Source of the DNA: Epithemia pelagica
Taxonomy: Eukaryota; Bacillariophyta; Bacillariophyceae; Surirellales; Surirellaceae
Direction: 5' to 3'
NCBI GenBank assembly: GCA_946965045.2
Contig: OX337234.1
Coordinates: 2,108,001 to 2,172,000, forward strand
DNA: 64,000 nucleotides
Shown: positions 7,863 to 19,100 of the stretch, piece after piece
How positions within the stretch are numbered: position 1 is the stretch's first letter
How the letters are laid out: each line of letters opens with the position of its first letter
Program-made: the position numbers and the translations under genes
The notes under the pieces: model-generated
Seen by the model: the letters and a program-made list of their open reading frames with translations, nothing else
Databases searched by the model: none
What the model was told of the DNA's origin: nothing

Positions 7863-10800
7863 GGCTGTGTGCCCAGTGATGAAATTGATAAAACGAATCT
7901 TATCCGTCCACATTTCTCACTTGTAGGCACCCCTACCTTCAGCTTAGCCTTTGCACACCGTTTATGTGCTGCCGTATCACAGTCCCATACCACTGATCCG
8001 ATTGATCTGACATGTGAAATGGACTCGCATGCTGACACTTGTTGTGTTGGTCGCAACTTTGTGAAATTCAGGGAACCTGACCGTTACATCACTGTTTCCC
8101 CATTCTCAGAGGAATATAAACCCCTCAAGCGTATCCCCGTCACCACCACCGCCACTGTCTGGACTGATGCCCACAACAAAAGTTATCTATTGCTGTTTCA
8201 CGAGTCGTTATTCTTCGGGGACCGATTGTCCCAATCATTGATTTGTCCCAATCAACTGCGTTCAAACGGCCTCATTGTCCATGATGTGCCGCGTCAGTTT
8301 GACCCTTACAGCACACACAGCATTCGTATTCCCGATGCTGACCTGACCATTCCTCTAGAAATGTCCGGTGTTATCTCTGGCTTCGCGACTACGAAGCCAA
8401 CCCCGGAGGAGCTCGAGTCGCTCCCACGGATCGTCATGACTGCTGATTCGGTGTGGCACCCTCATTCGTCCACCTTTGCTGCCGCGGAGGAGAAAGCCAA
8501 TGCATCCAATGCATCTGCTGTCCGCCAAGTTGATCCGAATTCGATTGCCGCATCCTGTGTCCCGCGATTGGTTGCTGCCGTCCGATCATACGACGAAACC
8601 TATGGCTATTGCATGGAACTTGAGAATGACGAGGATGAACTATGCAACCGCTTAGTTGCTGCCGTTCGAGTGTCCCATCCACCAAGTGCCGAGGACACTG
8701 TCGACATTGAGGACCTTGATCCCGATGAATACTTTCTCAAAGCCGTTAAGTCTGCTTCGTCACGACCAACGAAAGCCGTAAAAGTCTTGCCATCTTCTTC
8801 TAAGACTGTACTTGATCCCCAGACCTTGTCTTCTCGATGGAATGTCGGCCTTACTAAGGCCAAGAAGACTTTACAAGTGACAACCCAGGCTGGGGTCCGA
8901 AATGTCCTTGTCCCATCCGAACGCAAGGTCCGAAAGAAAGCTCCATGGCTCAAATTCCCGAATGTCAAGGGACGATGGTTTTGCGACGAGATGTTCTCCA
9001 AGTGCCCATCGCTTGATCTTCACACGGGTGCTTCCGTATTTACTGATGGAAAGGGCTATGATTTTGTCTATCCCTGGAAATCAAAGAAGCAACACCCTGA
9101 AGGTCTGATGTCCCTTATCCAGAATGTCGGAATTCCTCAGACGTTAATTTCTGATGGTGCGCAAGAGCTATTTCATGGACGTTCTCGTGAGATCTGTAAT
9201 GAGTACCGTATCAAACAAGAAGTGACCGTCCCATACAGTCAATGGCAGAATGCCGCGGAAGCGAGCATCCGTGAGTTGAAGAAAGGTGTTATTAGGAAGT
9301 TACGTCAAACTGGTGCACCACGACGCACATGGTCCTATGCGCTGAAGTGGGTTGCCTCTGTCCGCCAGTTAACTGCCTCTGATATCCCTGAACTTAATGG
9401 ACGAACGCCATTTGAACACGTTCTTGGATCGACACCTGACATCTCTCCCATGGCTTTGTTTGATTTCTATCAACCTGTATACTATTATACGCCGTCGCAT
9501 GACTTCCCTCATGAGCGTAAATGTATTGGGCGCTGGCTTGGTCTTGCCGATGACTGTATTGATGACATGGCTTTCAACGTCTTGACAGAGAAAGGTCGAG
9601 TTATTGTCCGAAAAGATGTGTGGGCAATCCCTGACGACGATATGAAAAATCCCACAATCCGTCAACAAATGGAAGTCTATGATGGTCTTATCAAGACTCT
9701 CCTCGTGGATACATCGCCGTCCTCCGATGAAGACGCCGCCAACGTTTCCCCTGATCCACCCGATGATTTCTTTGGAGAAGACGAAAGCGAATCTCTCTTT
9801 CCTGCTGCTCTTGACTCCGATACACCTCTCCCTGATGCTGACGACTACACTCCGGAGGAGTTAGACGAATATCTCACAGCCGAAGTCATGCTGCCGCATG
9901 GCGGGGACCAGGCCAGAGCCAAGATCATAGGCCGCTCCAAAGATGAACATGGCCGACCAATTGGCAAACGTGATCCAAATCCAATCTTAGACACACGTTT
10001 CTATGACGTGCTGTATCCCGATGGATCGACCGAATCTCTTGCTGCCAATCTCATTGCCGAGAACCTTTACTCTCAAGTCGACACTGAGGGCAACTCCTAT
10101 GCCATTGTAAAGGATATCATTGGACATCGCAAAACCAAGGACGCTGTCCTCCGAACGGATCCGGACTGGTTGAATGGCCGTAAACGCCATACAACCGTTG
10201 GTTGGGAACATGAGTGTGAACTCTCCGATGGTTCTACTGTTTGGATCCCTCTCAAAGATCTCAAAAACGATTCGCCTGTACAACTAGCCGAATATGCTGT
10301 TGCGGCGGGGCTTGCCAAAGAACCGGCCTATACCTGGTGGGTTCCACATACGTTACGCAAACGTGGTGTGATTCTTGCGAAAGTAAAATCTCGCTATTGG
10401 AAACGTACCCACAAATATGGTATTGAACTGCCCAAAACCGTTCAAGAAGCTCTTGAGATTGATCGTCGAACGGGGACTGATTTCTGGCGGAAAGCCATCG
10501 AAAAGGAGATGAAAAATGTTCGCATTGCCTTTGAATTCCGTGATGATGACAAAGTACCAATTGGATACAAACATATCCCATGTCATATGGTCTTTGATAT
10601 CAAGTCTGATCTTCGCCGTAAAGCCCGACTGGTTGCCGGTGGGCATAAGACTGATCCACCGAAGGAATCCACGTACTCCAGTGTTGTATCCCGTGATAGC
10701 GTACGAATTGCATTCACTATCGCTGCCCTTAATGGCCTGGACGTGTTGGCCGGGGACGTACAAAATGCATACCTCAATGCACCAACAAAAGAGCGAACTT

Positions 10801-12119
10801 ATATTACGGCGGGACTAGAATTTGGTCCCGAAAACGTTGGCCGACCTGCACTGATTGTTCGTGCTCTGTATGGTTTGAAGAGTTCTGCTGCTCGTTGGCG
10901 TGATCACATTGCCGCAACACTTCGTGAAATGAAGTTCAACAGTTGCTTGGCTGACCCTGATGTCTGGCTTCGACCTCAAGTCCGACCATCTGATGGGTTC
11001 CAATACTATGAGTATGTACTTGTCTACATAGACGACATACTCTGTGTCAGTCATGATCCGCGATCGATCATGAATGATCTGGAAAAACGGTATACCATCA
11101 AACCCGAGAGTATTAAAGACCCAGACGAATACTTGGGATCTGAGATTCGACACTATACCATACCAGATACTGACGATCCTGAGAACAAACCCCGATGGGC
11201 CATGTCCTCCGACAAATATGTTAAACGTGCCATATCTGAAATTGAGACCGAACTGTCTAAAGTTGGCCAAAAGCTACAGACACGAGTCTCAACTCCGCTT
11301 GCCACTGGGTATCGTCCTGAGATCGACTCATCTCCTGAACTGGACCCCCGACGTGCAAATTACTATCAGGGACTAATTGGTATCCTTCGTTGGGTTGTGG
11401 AACTTGGTCGTATCGATATCATTGTTGCCGTATCACAACTGTCCCGATATCTAGCCATGCCACGTGAAGGACACCTCGAACAAGCCTTGCACATTTTTGC
11501 ATACCTAAAAGCGCATGGACGTTCCACCCTAGTGTTCGACGACACAACTCCGACCTTCGACGAGGATCGTTTCTTCCAGGCAGACTGGTCTGAATACTAC
11601 CCTGATGCTAGTGACCCTTTGCCGCCCAATATGCCACCACCTCGTGGACGGGCTGTTACCACAACTTGTTTTGTTGATGCCGATCACGCTGGTTGTCTTG
11701 CTACGCGTCGTTCACAAACTGGTATTCTTATGTTCTTACAACGAGCACCTATCTTGTGGTATTCCAAACGACAGAGTACTGTTGAGACATCAACATTTGG
11801 CTCCGAATTTGTCGCAATGAAGACTGCCATCGAACAGATAGAGGGTTTCCGTTACAAGTTGAGAATGATGGGCATTCCACTTGATGGCGAAACCAATGTG
11901 TTCTGTGATAATGAATCTGTGTTCAAGAGTGCAACCATGCCTGAAGTCACTCTGAAGAAGAAACACAATGCGATTGCTTACCATCGCACACGTGAGGCAC
12001 AAGCCGCCAACATCGTGCGTATCGCCTGGGAAGAAGGTGAAACCAATCTTGCGGACCTGCTGACAAAATCGTTACCAGGACCCCGATTGCGTTTTCTAGC
12101 ACAACGTGTTTTGTGGTGA
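7863..12119 (+). CDS. pol: Copia Pol polyprotein: protease, integrase, reverse transcriptase, RNase H
   Basis: 1418 codons, in the same frame as gag and directly after its TGA. It has no ATG near its start, so it is probably made by readthrough. Protease: MDSHADTCCVGRNF near 8020-8060, the copia aspartyl site in the diatom form. Integrase: catalytic Asp near 8985 (CDEMFSK), Asp near 9153 (ISDGAQE) and Glu near 9258 (AAEASIRELKKG), a D56D35E spacing. RT: RKARLVAGG, then GDVQNAYLNAP, YGLKSSAARW and the YIDD box at 11025-11036. RNase H: FVDADHAGC, ETSTFGSEFVAMK, FCDNESV and the closing ADLLTKSLPG. No frameshift or further stop is seen, so all catalytic parts look functional. Cleavage into mature enzymes by its own protease is expected. 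Confidence 0.95.
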   Translation, partial: GCVPSDEIDKTNLIRPHFSLVGTPTFSLAFAHRLCAAVSQSHTTDPIDLTCEMDSHADTCCVGRNFVKFREPDRYITVSPFSEEYKPLKRIPVTTTATVWTDAHNKSYLLLFHESLFFGDRLSQSLICPNQLRSNGLIVHDVPRQFDPYSTHSIRIPDADLTIPLEMSGVISGFATTKPTPEELESLPRIVMTADSVWHPHSSTFAAAEEKANASNASAVRQVDPNSIAASCVPRLVAAVRSYDETYGYCMELENDEDELCNRLVAAVRVSHPPSAEDTVDIEDLDPDEYFLKAVKSASSRPTKAVKVLPSSSKTVLDPQTLSSRWNVGLTKAKKTLQVTTQAGVRNVLVPSERKVRKKAPWLKFPNVKGRWFCDEMFSKCPSLDLHTGASVFTDGKGYDFVYPWKSKKQHPEGLMSLIQNVGIPQTLISDGAQELFHGRSREICNEYRIKQEVTVPYSQWQNAAEASIRELKKGVIRKLRQTGAPRRTWSYALKWVASVRQLTASDIPELNGRTPFEHVLGSTPDISPMALFDFYQPVYYYTPSHDFPHERKCIGRWLGLADDCIDDMAFNVLTEKGRVIVRKDVWAIPDDDMKNPTIRQQMEVYDGLIKTLLVDTSPSSDEDAANVSPDPPDDFFGEDESESLFPAALDSDTPLPDADDYTPEELDEYLTAEVMLPHGGDQARAKIIGRSKDEHGRPIGKRDPNPILDTRFYDVLYPDGSTESLAANLIAENLYSQVDTEGNSYAIVKDIIGHRKTKDAVLRTDPDWLNGRKRHTTVGWEHECELSDGSTVWIPLKDLKNDSPVQLAEYAVAAGLAKEPAYTWWVPHTLRKRGVILAKVKSRYWKRTHKYGIELPKTVQEALEIDRRTGTDFWRKAIEKEMKNVRIAFEFRDDDKVPIGYKHIPCHMVFDIKSDLRRKARLVAGGHKTDPPKESTYSSVVSRDSVRIAFTIAALNGLDVLAGDVQNAYLNAPTKERTYITAGLEFGPENVGRPALIVRALYGLKSSAARWRDHIAATLREMKFNSCLADPDVWLRPQVRPSDGFQYYEYVLVYIDDILCVSHDPRSIMNDLEKRYTIKPESIKDPDEYLGSEIRHYTIPDTDDPENKPRWAMSSDKYVKRAISEIETELSKVGQKLQTRVSTPLATGYRPEIDSSPELDPRRANYYQGLIGILRWVVELGRIDIIVAVSQLSRYLAMPREGHLEQALHIFAYLKAHGRSTLVFDDTTPTFDEDRFFQADWSEYYPDASDPLPPNMPPPRGRAVTTTCFVDADHAGCLATRRSQTGILMFLQRAPILWYSKRQSTVETSTFGSEFVAMKTAIEQIEGFRYKLRMMGIPLDGETNVFCDNESVFKSATMPEVTLKKKHNAIAYHRTREAQAANIVRIAWEEGETNLADLLTKSLPGPRLRFLAQRVLW

Positions 12120-12273
12120 TTACATGATCGAATTCATTGTCCTCACACCCCTCTTTTATTGTCCGAATAGACACCCCTCTTAATTGAGAAAAAATAGTCC
12201 TGATGGACCGGCCTCTGCTGAAACAAGTCGTGGGCGACCTAGTCGAAATGCTTCCGATCTAGCTCGCGGGGAC

Positions 12274-12447
12274 TGAATAAATCCCGCCAACAGGTCGCAT
12301 ATTGGCGGATACATGGTCGCATATTGGCGAATATGCATCGCCTACATATGCTGCTACGCATCTAGTTTTCTAGTCATAATTTTGGTCTAGCCACTTGTTG
12401 TACGCCGTATACACCGTGTTGTAGCGTGTAGTGGCAGGATTTATACA
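12274..12447 (+). repeat. 3' LTR of the copia element
   Basis: 174 bp and identical by eye to 5370-5543. It is followed by TGAG, the right copy of the target-site duplication. Confidence 0.93.
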
Positions 12448-12988
12448 TGAGGACACACGTGGTCATTGTCCCTCCGTCAGATCAGCGACTGATTTCAAAG
12501 AACGCGACCCTATCTGCGATTTTGGATGGTTAACAGTTCCTCATCCCTCTACCTCTAACACCGAGGGAACAAATGAAGGTACCCCTTTCTAGAGTCAGAA
12601 ACGCAACAACTACATAATGACAGTCAAAGAGGCAATGCCATGGACATGGAACTACAAATGGTTCTTTTCCCTGGCTTGTTTAGATAGGAGTAGAGATGCC
12701 AATAAACGAACTATTAGCCTAAGGGAGTTTCCCAAACCAGAGTGGTAGAACCGATGGACAAAAATACAACATTGGCAAGGAAATGAATGCATAAGAGAAA
12801 GGTACCCATCGGCCCTTCCATTTCCTTGTTGGACCGTGAATTGTCATTCTCAAGATCCCTTGAGATGCTCCTCGAATGATGCGAAAGATTGTGATCCCGA
12901 TGGAAATAATGTGGGCAGCATGAAAACTTCCGAAACATAAAATTCAACTATCAGAACAGATTCTACATAAAAGTTGATAGTCGTCACA
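12448..12988. other. Residual divergent promoter region between PP2C and USP
   Basis: Before the copia insertion this DNA, plus 5327-5369, formed a spacer of about 590 bp between the start codons of PP2C (-) and USP (+). No RNA gene, repeat or coding frame is recognised. Confidence 0.5.
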
Positions 12989-13159
12989 ATGGATACTCTT
13001 TACGATATACTCCAAACGGGTCATCGTTTGATATTTTATGCGATATTTTCTTTTGGGATATGTTTTTTTCTTGTTTTATTCCTTTCTTCGTTCACGATTC
13101 TGTCCGTGTCCGGTCGGACAGAGAATTCACCAGACACACAACGCAAACAAAGAAAAACC

Positions 13160-16100
13160 ATGAGCCAAGGGGACGAAAAGGCACCGCGTCCTCCTGGTTC
13201 CTCCATGATGGAAGAAGAGCAAAAGGTTGAGAACAGCAGCATTGGAAGCAACCCAAAGCCATATGAGTGGCCTCAGGATGGAACTCCATCGACTGAGATC
13301 TTGACATTATGGAACGAAGTGGGCAATGGACTGGACAAGTCGCAGACGGGTAAGTGTGGTCATTCAGCACGAGAAAAATTTAGCTATACTTTGGAGTAGA
13401 GTGAACTCCGCATATCTTTCCCATAGAGCACCGAAATACTCGTGAAACACTGCGCTTCTGTAACTCCCACGTCATGGAAGAGGGTTTATGAATAAACATC
13501 AGCTTCTTACTCAACCATTCTAGAGGCTTGAGGGCTATGGAAGCGCATTGGATCAATGGTGTGATGACAGAGAACCTGTTGTTGCAGTGTCACTTTTTGG
13601 AATTTCCTGTGTAGTTCCCCACCACTCACTGTATTTGTTCTTGACCGAATGACTTTCTTCTGTTCTTAGTGGTTTGGAAATCTGCGGTAGAAAGTTTAGA
13701 GAATGCTCATCACAACTTCCGAACGAGTCCGGATTCGCGGGCCTTTGTGGAGAAGTACATGGCTCAGATTGTGGGAATATTGGTGGATCAAATTCCTTCC
13801 AAAATTGGAAACTATGAACGCGAATGTGTACAGGACTCCTTGTCCTTGGCTGTCCAGATTGTGGCACAGGATTTAGAGATTCAACTGGATCGAGGTGGTG
13901 TCTGTGTCATCTTGAAAGCACTGGAACATATATTCGCAAAGAAGAAGAATTATTACAAGAGTAAGGGGAGCAATAACCCCACTGGGTGGCATCATCAGGG
14001 TGCGGGTATGAACCAAGGATTGCCGGAAGTCCGCGTTCGCATGATCCATAAATTCCGTCAGTGCAGTGGCTTTAAGGCGTTGGCTCAGTACATGCGACGA
14101 ACGATTGGCACTCCGCATTTTGTGGACATTGAACCTCTCCGACATATTTTGGGTGCCACTGCGGACCTTGTCCCGAAACCGCAACACAACAACAATAGTA
14201 ATGGCGGAGGCTCTACCCCTTCCTCTAACAGCAATTCTCTGAAAAAGGATACGGAAGACGATGCGATTGAAGTCGGAGATGCAGTCATGGCCTTTATCTC
14301 ACACATGGCGGAGGATGAATTGAAGAAAGTCCCAGTGGAGCAGCTCACTTTTTTGCAGCAAGATTTGCAAAATATTTTTGATCGTCTTGTCATAACTCGT
14401 CGTGAGGCTACCTACGACTTTTATGATTTTTGGAGACGCTTGGCGTATAAGTTGTTGTCGTCGTCATCTTTGCCATTAAAGTTGTTTGGATGGGAAACAG
14501 TGAATGATTTGATTGAGGCGTGCGAAAAGCATCGGCCACCGCCTCGATCATTTTGGGTTCAAGGTGCTGGTTGTGCTTTTGTGAATGGTTTGTACAATTA
14601 CGGTGGAGCTGTAACACCGGATGGATACCATCGTCCGAATGCAGAAATTTTGTACGTTCGTAAGATTCCTCCGAATGAACCACAGGGGGGAGACAAGTTA
14701 ACTTTGTTTCGTTGTACAATGCGGTCGCAGCAAAAGTGGTGGTTTTTGTCGGAAGCGGACGAAGAGCAACCTGGAACAGATAGAGACATTGATTATTATC
14801 AACACAAGTCTCTGAAGGACCAGGAAGAGGCCTATCCGCCGGCGTCCGGTTGGGCAACCTGCCGCACAGCTGGGATCGACCCACCTCCTACAATGCAAGC
14901 CATCGGGTGGATGGTACCGCCGGGAGAAGAGCGAAGTACTCTCGAACACCAGCTAGCCATGTGGGCCATTGAGCAAAAGATTGTAGAACAAGTTCTCGGT
15001 GACACCACAAGTCACAGGGAGGTGGTTGCCCGATCCACTGCACTTATCAAATTTTTGGCTCAAATGTGCACTCGTGAGGATTATGTTTTGGTCGAGGTCC
15101 CGCAGCAGCTTGTTCAGCAGCAGACTTCATCTGGCTCTTCGTCTTCCGGGGATGATAACAGTGCAAAGGAAAACAAGGAAGTCTCCACTGGCGACGAAAA
15201 CACAATGTTGGATTCAGACAAAGTTGACAAAATGAGTCTCACTGCAAACGCAGAGTCGAAAGACTTGCCGAGTAAGGAGGAGTATTGCTTGCAAGCGTCT
15301 CATTTGCTTTTTGCGTGGAAAACTTGTACACGTAAAGCTGACTCCGCAGTTTCGGCACAAGTCTATCAGTTGCTTGTTTCCATTCTCCCTCTATGTCCTC
15401 CTAGTCTCGCTATACCTTTGTTGCAAGCTGTTCAAACGTCTCTGGGTGATCCTCAGCATATTTCTGAAGTTGGCTTGTTTTGTTCTGCATTATCAGAAGG
15501 CAACCTTATTGAACCACCTAACAACAGCAACAAAAATACACTCGACGATCAGGTACGGCTAGAAATCTTGAATTTGATGTGGGCGGTGCTGACACACCCT
15601 GAGGCATCGAACACAAAATCTTGCGATAGTATCAAACGCTACGTTAATTTCGAATTGCGTGGAGAACGCGGGGCGGAGCATCGAGAACGCTTCCTGCGGT
15701 TTTGTGTGGATGCACTTGGCACATACGCCAAAGGACAGGACGTTGTTGACGAAAACCAAGCCTTGCTCATGGTGAGATTAACCCAGTTTATTGTGGAGGC
15801 CTGTCCTCGACCCCAAGCCTACGCATTAGCGATCAACAACAATTGTGCGTTTCCTCAACTGCTTTTCGATGAACTCAAAGCTTATCTTTTACGGCGTCGC
15901 AAACATGGGTTGGCTGGGATCGGTGGGTCGTCCGCATCCGTGGCGTCTACTCGAGGCGGTTTTCGGAAAATATCACCGGCTCCAGGATCTTCCATCGTTG
16001 CAAACGGGACGGTAGGAGGAGGAGATGCGAACTTTATTCAGGAACAGCATCGAGTGGCGTTTCAGGACCGTTTGCGGATACTGAGGCATGTTTATGGTCT

Positions 16101-19100
16101 CTCCGATATTCGTACACCAAACGCGCCTGTTGTCAACGATCCTATCTTCATGACCGCAGAGATGATAGAAACTCTGTGGTCGCTCTGTGATTCCCCCATG
16201 GACAGAGAATCGATGATCATGTTCATCGCCGGAGCTTCGCACAATGGCAAGATCTCCTCAGATGTACAAACCTCACCGTCACCACATCCTGGACAGCCTG
16301 ATCACTCCAACTTGCTTTCTCCAGCGTTCACTGAGGAAGTGTGTCGCAAGATCTTTTTGGATTTGTTCTGCGTAGGTGATTTTGATTTGTCGAGTCTGGG
16401 AGCGGGTGGTTATAAGAGTTTCCACTTTTTGTTTCTGTCGATTCGGAGATCACCTCTTTCTTCTGTTGAAGACAAACGTGCTGCTCTCGACGTTCAGTGG
16501 AGAGTCTGTCTCCGAGCGGGAGCCGATGATGTTGCTCAACAGGCCATGCGAGATCTCCTTGCAGTCTACATATCCGCTTGCAATGCCAAAGGTGAAATTG
16601 GAGGGCAACAAGCCGCCGTTGATGGGGCATCACCTCCCGGCGAGGAATCGGTTGACGACGACTTTGGTGAACGTATCTTTCAATGCTTATCTAAAGTAAA
16701 GGAAGATATTCAGAACGGAGTCGAAGGTGGAGACCTTGCGGGGGAACGATGTATTCGCATACTGAATGCTGCAGTAAGCCAGCAAATTGATACGATTGGT
16801 TCTTATTCGAATACTCCTTCGACCTTGACCCGTCTTGCAAATTTACCAGCCTCAGCTTGTTTTGAAGATGCTCAAAAGTGTCTGCCACACGGGTTACGAG
16901 GTCAATCGGCTTGCTTCCATGTATCGATTACTGCGCGACGGAATCCTTTACAGAACTCGATCAGTCAAAATACTCTTCCAAATTCCCAAGCAACCGGAGC
17001 TGGTCCCTCGCCGACACAGACGCGACCCGGATCCAGCACCAGTCGATTCACTTTGGACCTGCACCCTCTTGAGACGCTTCTTTCTGTGAAACGCAGGATT
17101 GCAATTCAGTGCAATTGTCCTTTATCGTCGGTGAAACCCTTGCATATCAGTGGACGGCGAGCTTTTGGGAATACTGGTGACTCGAGTAATTTCAGTCTAA
17201 GTTCTGTTGCGGAGGATTCTGTAATGGATGAGCTCGGTGTTGTATATGGCTGTGAGATGGTCGTGTCCATATCAGACAGAATGCAGTCTTCCATGGCGAT
17301 GGCTGTTTCTAATCGCAATATGACAACAACAAATGATTTGAGTGCGGTGTTCTTTAATGATGACACCAAGTTCTCGGGAAAGCTGTTTTCAATCTTACTT
17401 GAGCTCCTTGATCTCTTGCTGGAGTCATCTAAAACAGACGCGAAAATGGATGTGGACGGAGCGAGAAATATCGCATCAAATACAAGGCATTTGATCTGGG
17501 ATCTCCTGGAGTCAATGCCTACAAACGCTTCTATTGTATCTTCGGTTCGGTCTGCAACAACGAAACCAGAACTCTCCACTGGAGTCGGTGATGCGATGGA
17601 GATAGACTCGACGAACGAGATCAGTTGGAGTCAACTAATTGACACCCGAAGCCTAAATCGAGTGGTATACGTTTTGTTATCGATCGACGCGATTCTTAAT
17701 CCTGCGCCAGCGGCGTTATCTTGTCTCCCATCAGGACTGGTAGTGGCACTTGAAAAGCAACTTGCGGACGATTCCAATGCATTCCGACGTCACTTTGTGG
17801 ATTCCGGCGGTTTTGCGGCAGTTGTGCGCTTCTTCTCGAGAGAAGAGAACAACGAAATTGCTTCGGCCTTTGATCTTCGAAGAGGGAATGCAGTGGCTCT
17901 TCGTATACTGAAAACGTGTCTGTTTGCAGATGGAGGAAAGATCGAGGGTGATGTCTCTGACGTTGAAACTACAGGAAGTAGTCTCGTTCAGTCGCTCTCC
18001 AATTCGAAGGGCTTATTGAAAAGTCTGACCTCCATGGTTGTGGATGATTCTGGTGTACCTTCGTCGACTGTTATGGATGTTCTTCGACTCCTCCGCCTGC
18101 TTTTCAGCACTCCAAATTCTGCTGAAAGCTTCATGGACTTACCTCGTGATCTGGCAAAACGCCTCATAACATCTCTCCTGTTGAGGGATGAAGAAGACAC
18201 AACACCGGGCAGGTATGCTTCCTCCATCAAATCGGCGATGCAAGTTAGAAGTGCTGTGAGTACCATGATTTTGCAAACACCAGTTCTTGCTGATGGATGC
18301 CTTCCTTGGTTGATCGAGGCTGTGGAGCGAGTGGAAGTGAAGTCCGAAACAACGTTTGAGCTCTTCAATATTCTTGAGAAACTCGTGGCAGACACGGGTG
18401 CCACTGCGCGATCCCGTCCCACCTCTACAGCTGAGTTGGGTCATCTTGCGCGTATAGTGTGTCAGACGTTGTCAACGTGCCCTCGGCCCAGCACAGAAAG
18501 CGATCTTCTTGATCTTACAACTGGAGTTCTATGCGGCTGCTTGAAGCTGATGCGGGCTCTGGTTGTATCGTGCAGTGGTTCGCTCCTTCGTCCCGGAACT
18601 GATTTGCTTCTCAAGAGCTTGGCCGTTGATCGATGGAGCATCGGGCTTGAGAAGGTCTCAACCGACGATGCAGCCATGCTGGATCTCATGGGAGTAGTTT
18701 TCGATGGACTCCTAACTCCATCTCAGAATTCTTCAGTTGCAATTTGCTGTGACAGAGAATCTCGACGAGAAGGGTTTGACGTTGTCGCTGCTATATCACG
18801 AAACTGCAATGGTGGCGTGGGATACCTGGCAATTTTGAAGCGAGTCAACGACCTATTGGAAGTGTGTGCACCGAGTGTGAGACATCGTTGGGGTGAGTTC
18901 GGTGGCACCCAGGACTCTCATTCAAGAGTGGGCAGAGCATCAAGATTTTCGGGATTGCGAAACCAAGGGTGCACATGCTACATGAATTCGGCGTTGCAAC
19001 AACTGTTCATGATGCCTGAGCTCCGTAACTCATTGTGCGCTGCTCCTCTTCCCACCACGCTGAGGTCCTCCGGAGGTGTGACATCGAAAGGTTCGGAACT

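Larger units (their letters stand above)
5370..12447 (+). mobile_element. Full-length Ty1/copia LTR retrotransposon (diatom CoDi-like)
   Basis: A 7078-bp element. By direct reading, the 174-bp LTRs at both ends are identical, begin TG and end CA. The 4-bp repeat TGAG flanks it (5366-5369 and 12448-12451) as the target-site duplication; copia usually makes 5 bp. Directly after the 5' LTR the segment TTATCAGACC (about 5546-5555) partly resembles a primer-binding site for initiator-Met tRNA (TATCAGAGC type). The strand preceding the 3' LTR ends GCGGGGAC, only a weak polypurine tract. The gene order is gag, protease, integrase, RT, RNase H, which defines the copia superfamily. Identical LTRs mean a very recent insertion. 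It lies between the divergent PP2C and USP genes. Confidence 0.95.

Noticed and set aside
5370-12447. 5-bp target-site duplication for the copia element
   Set aside because: Only TGAG (4 bp) matches on both sides; the fifth base differs whichever border is chosen.
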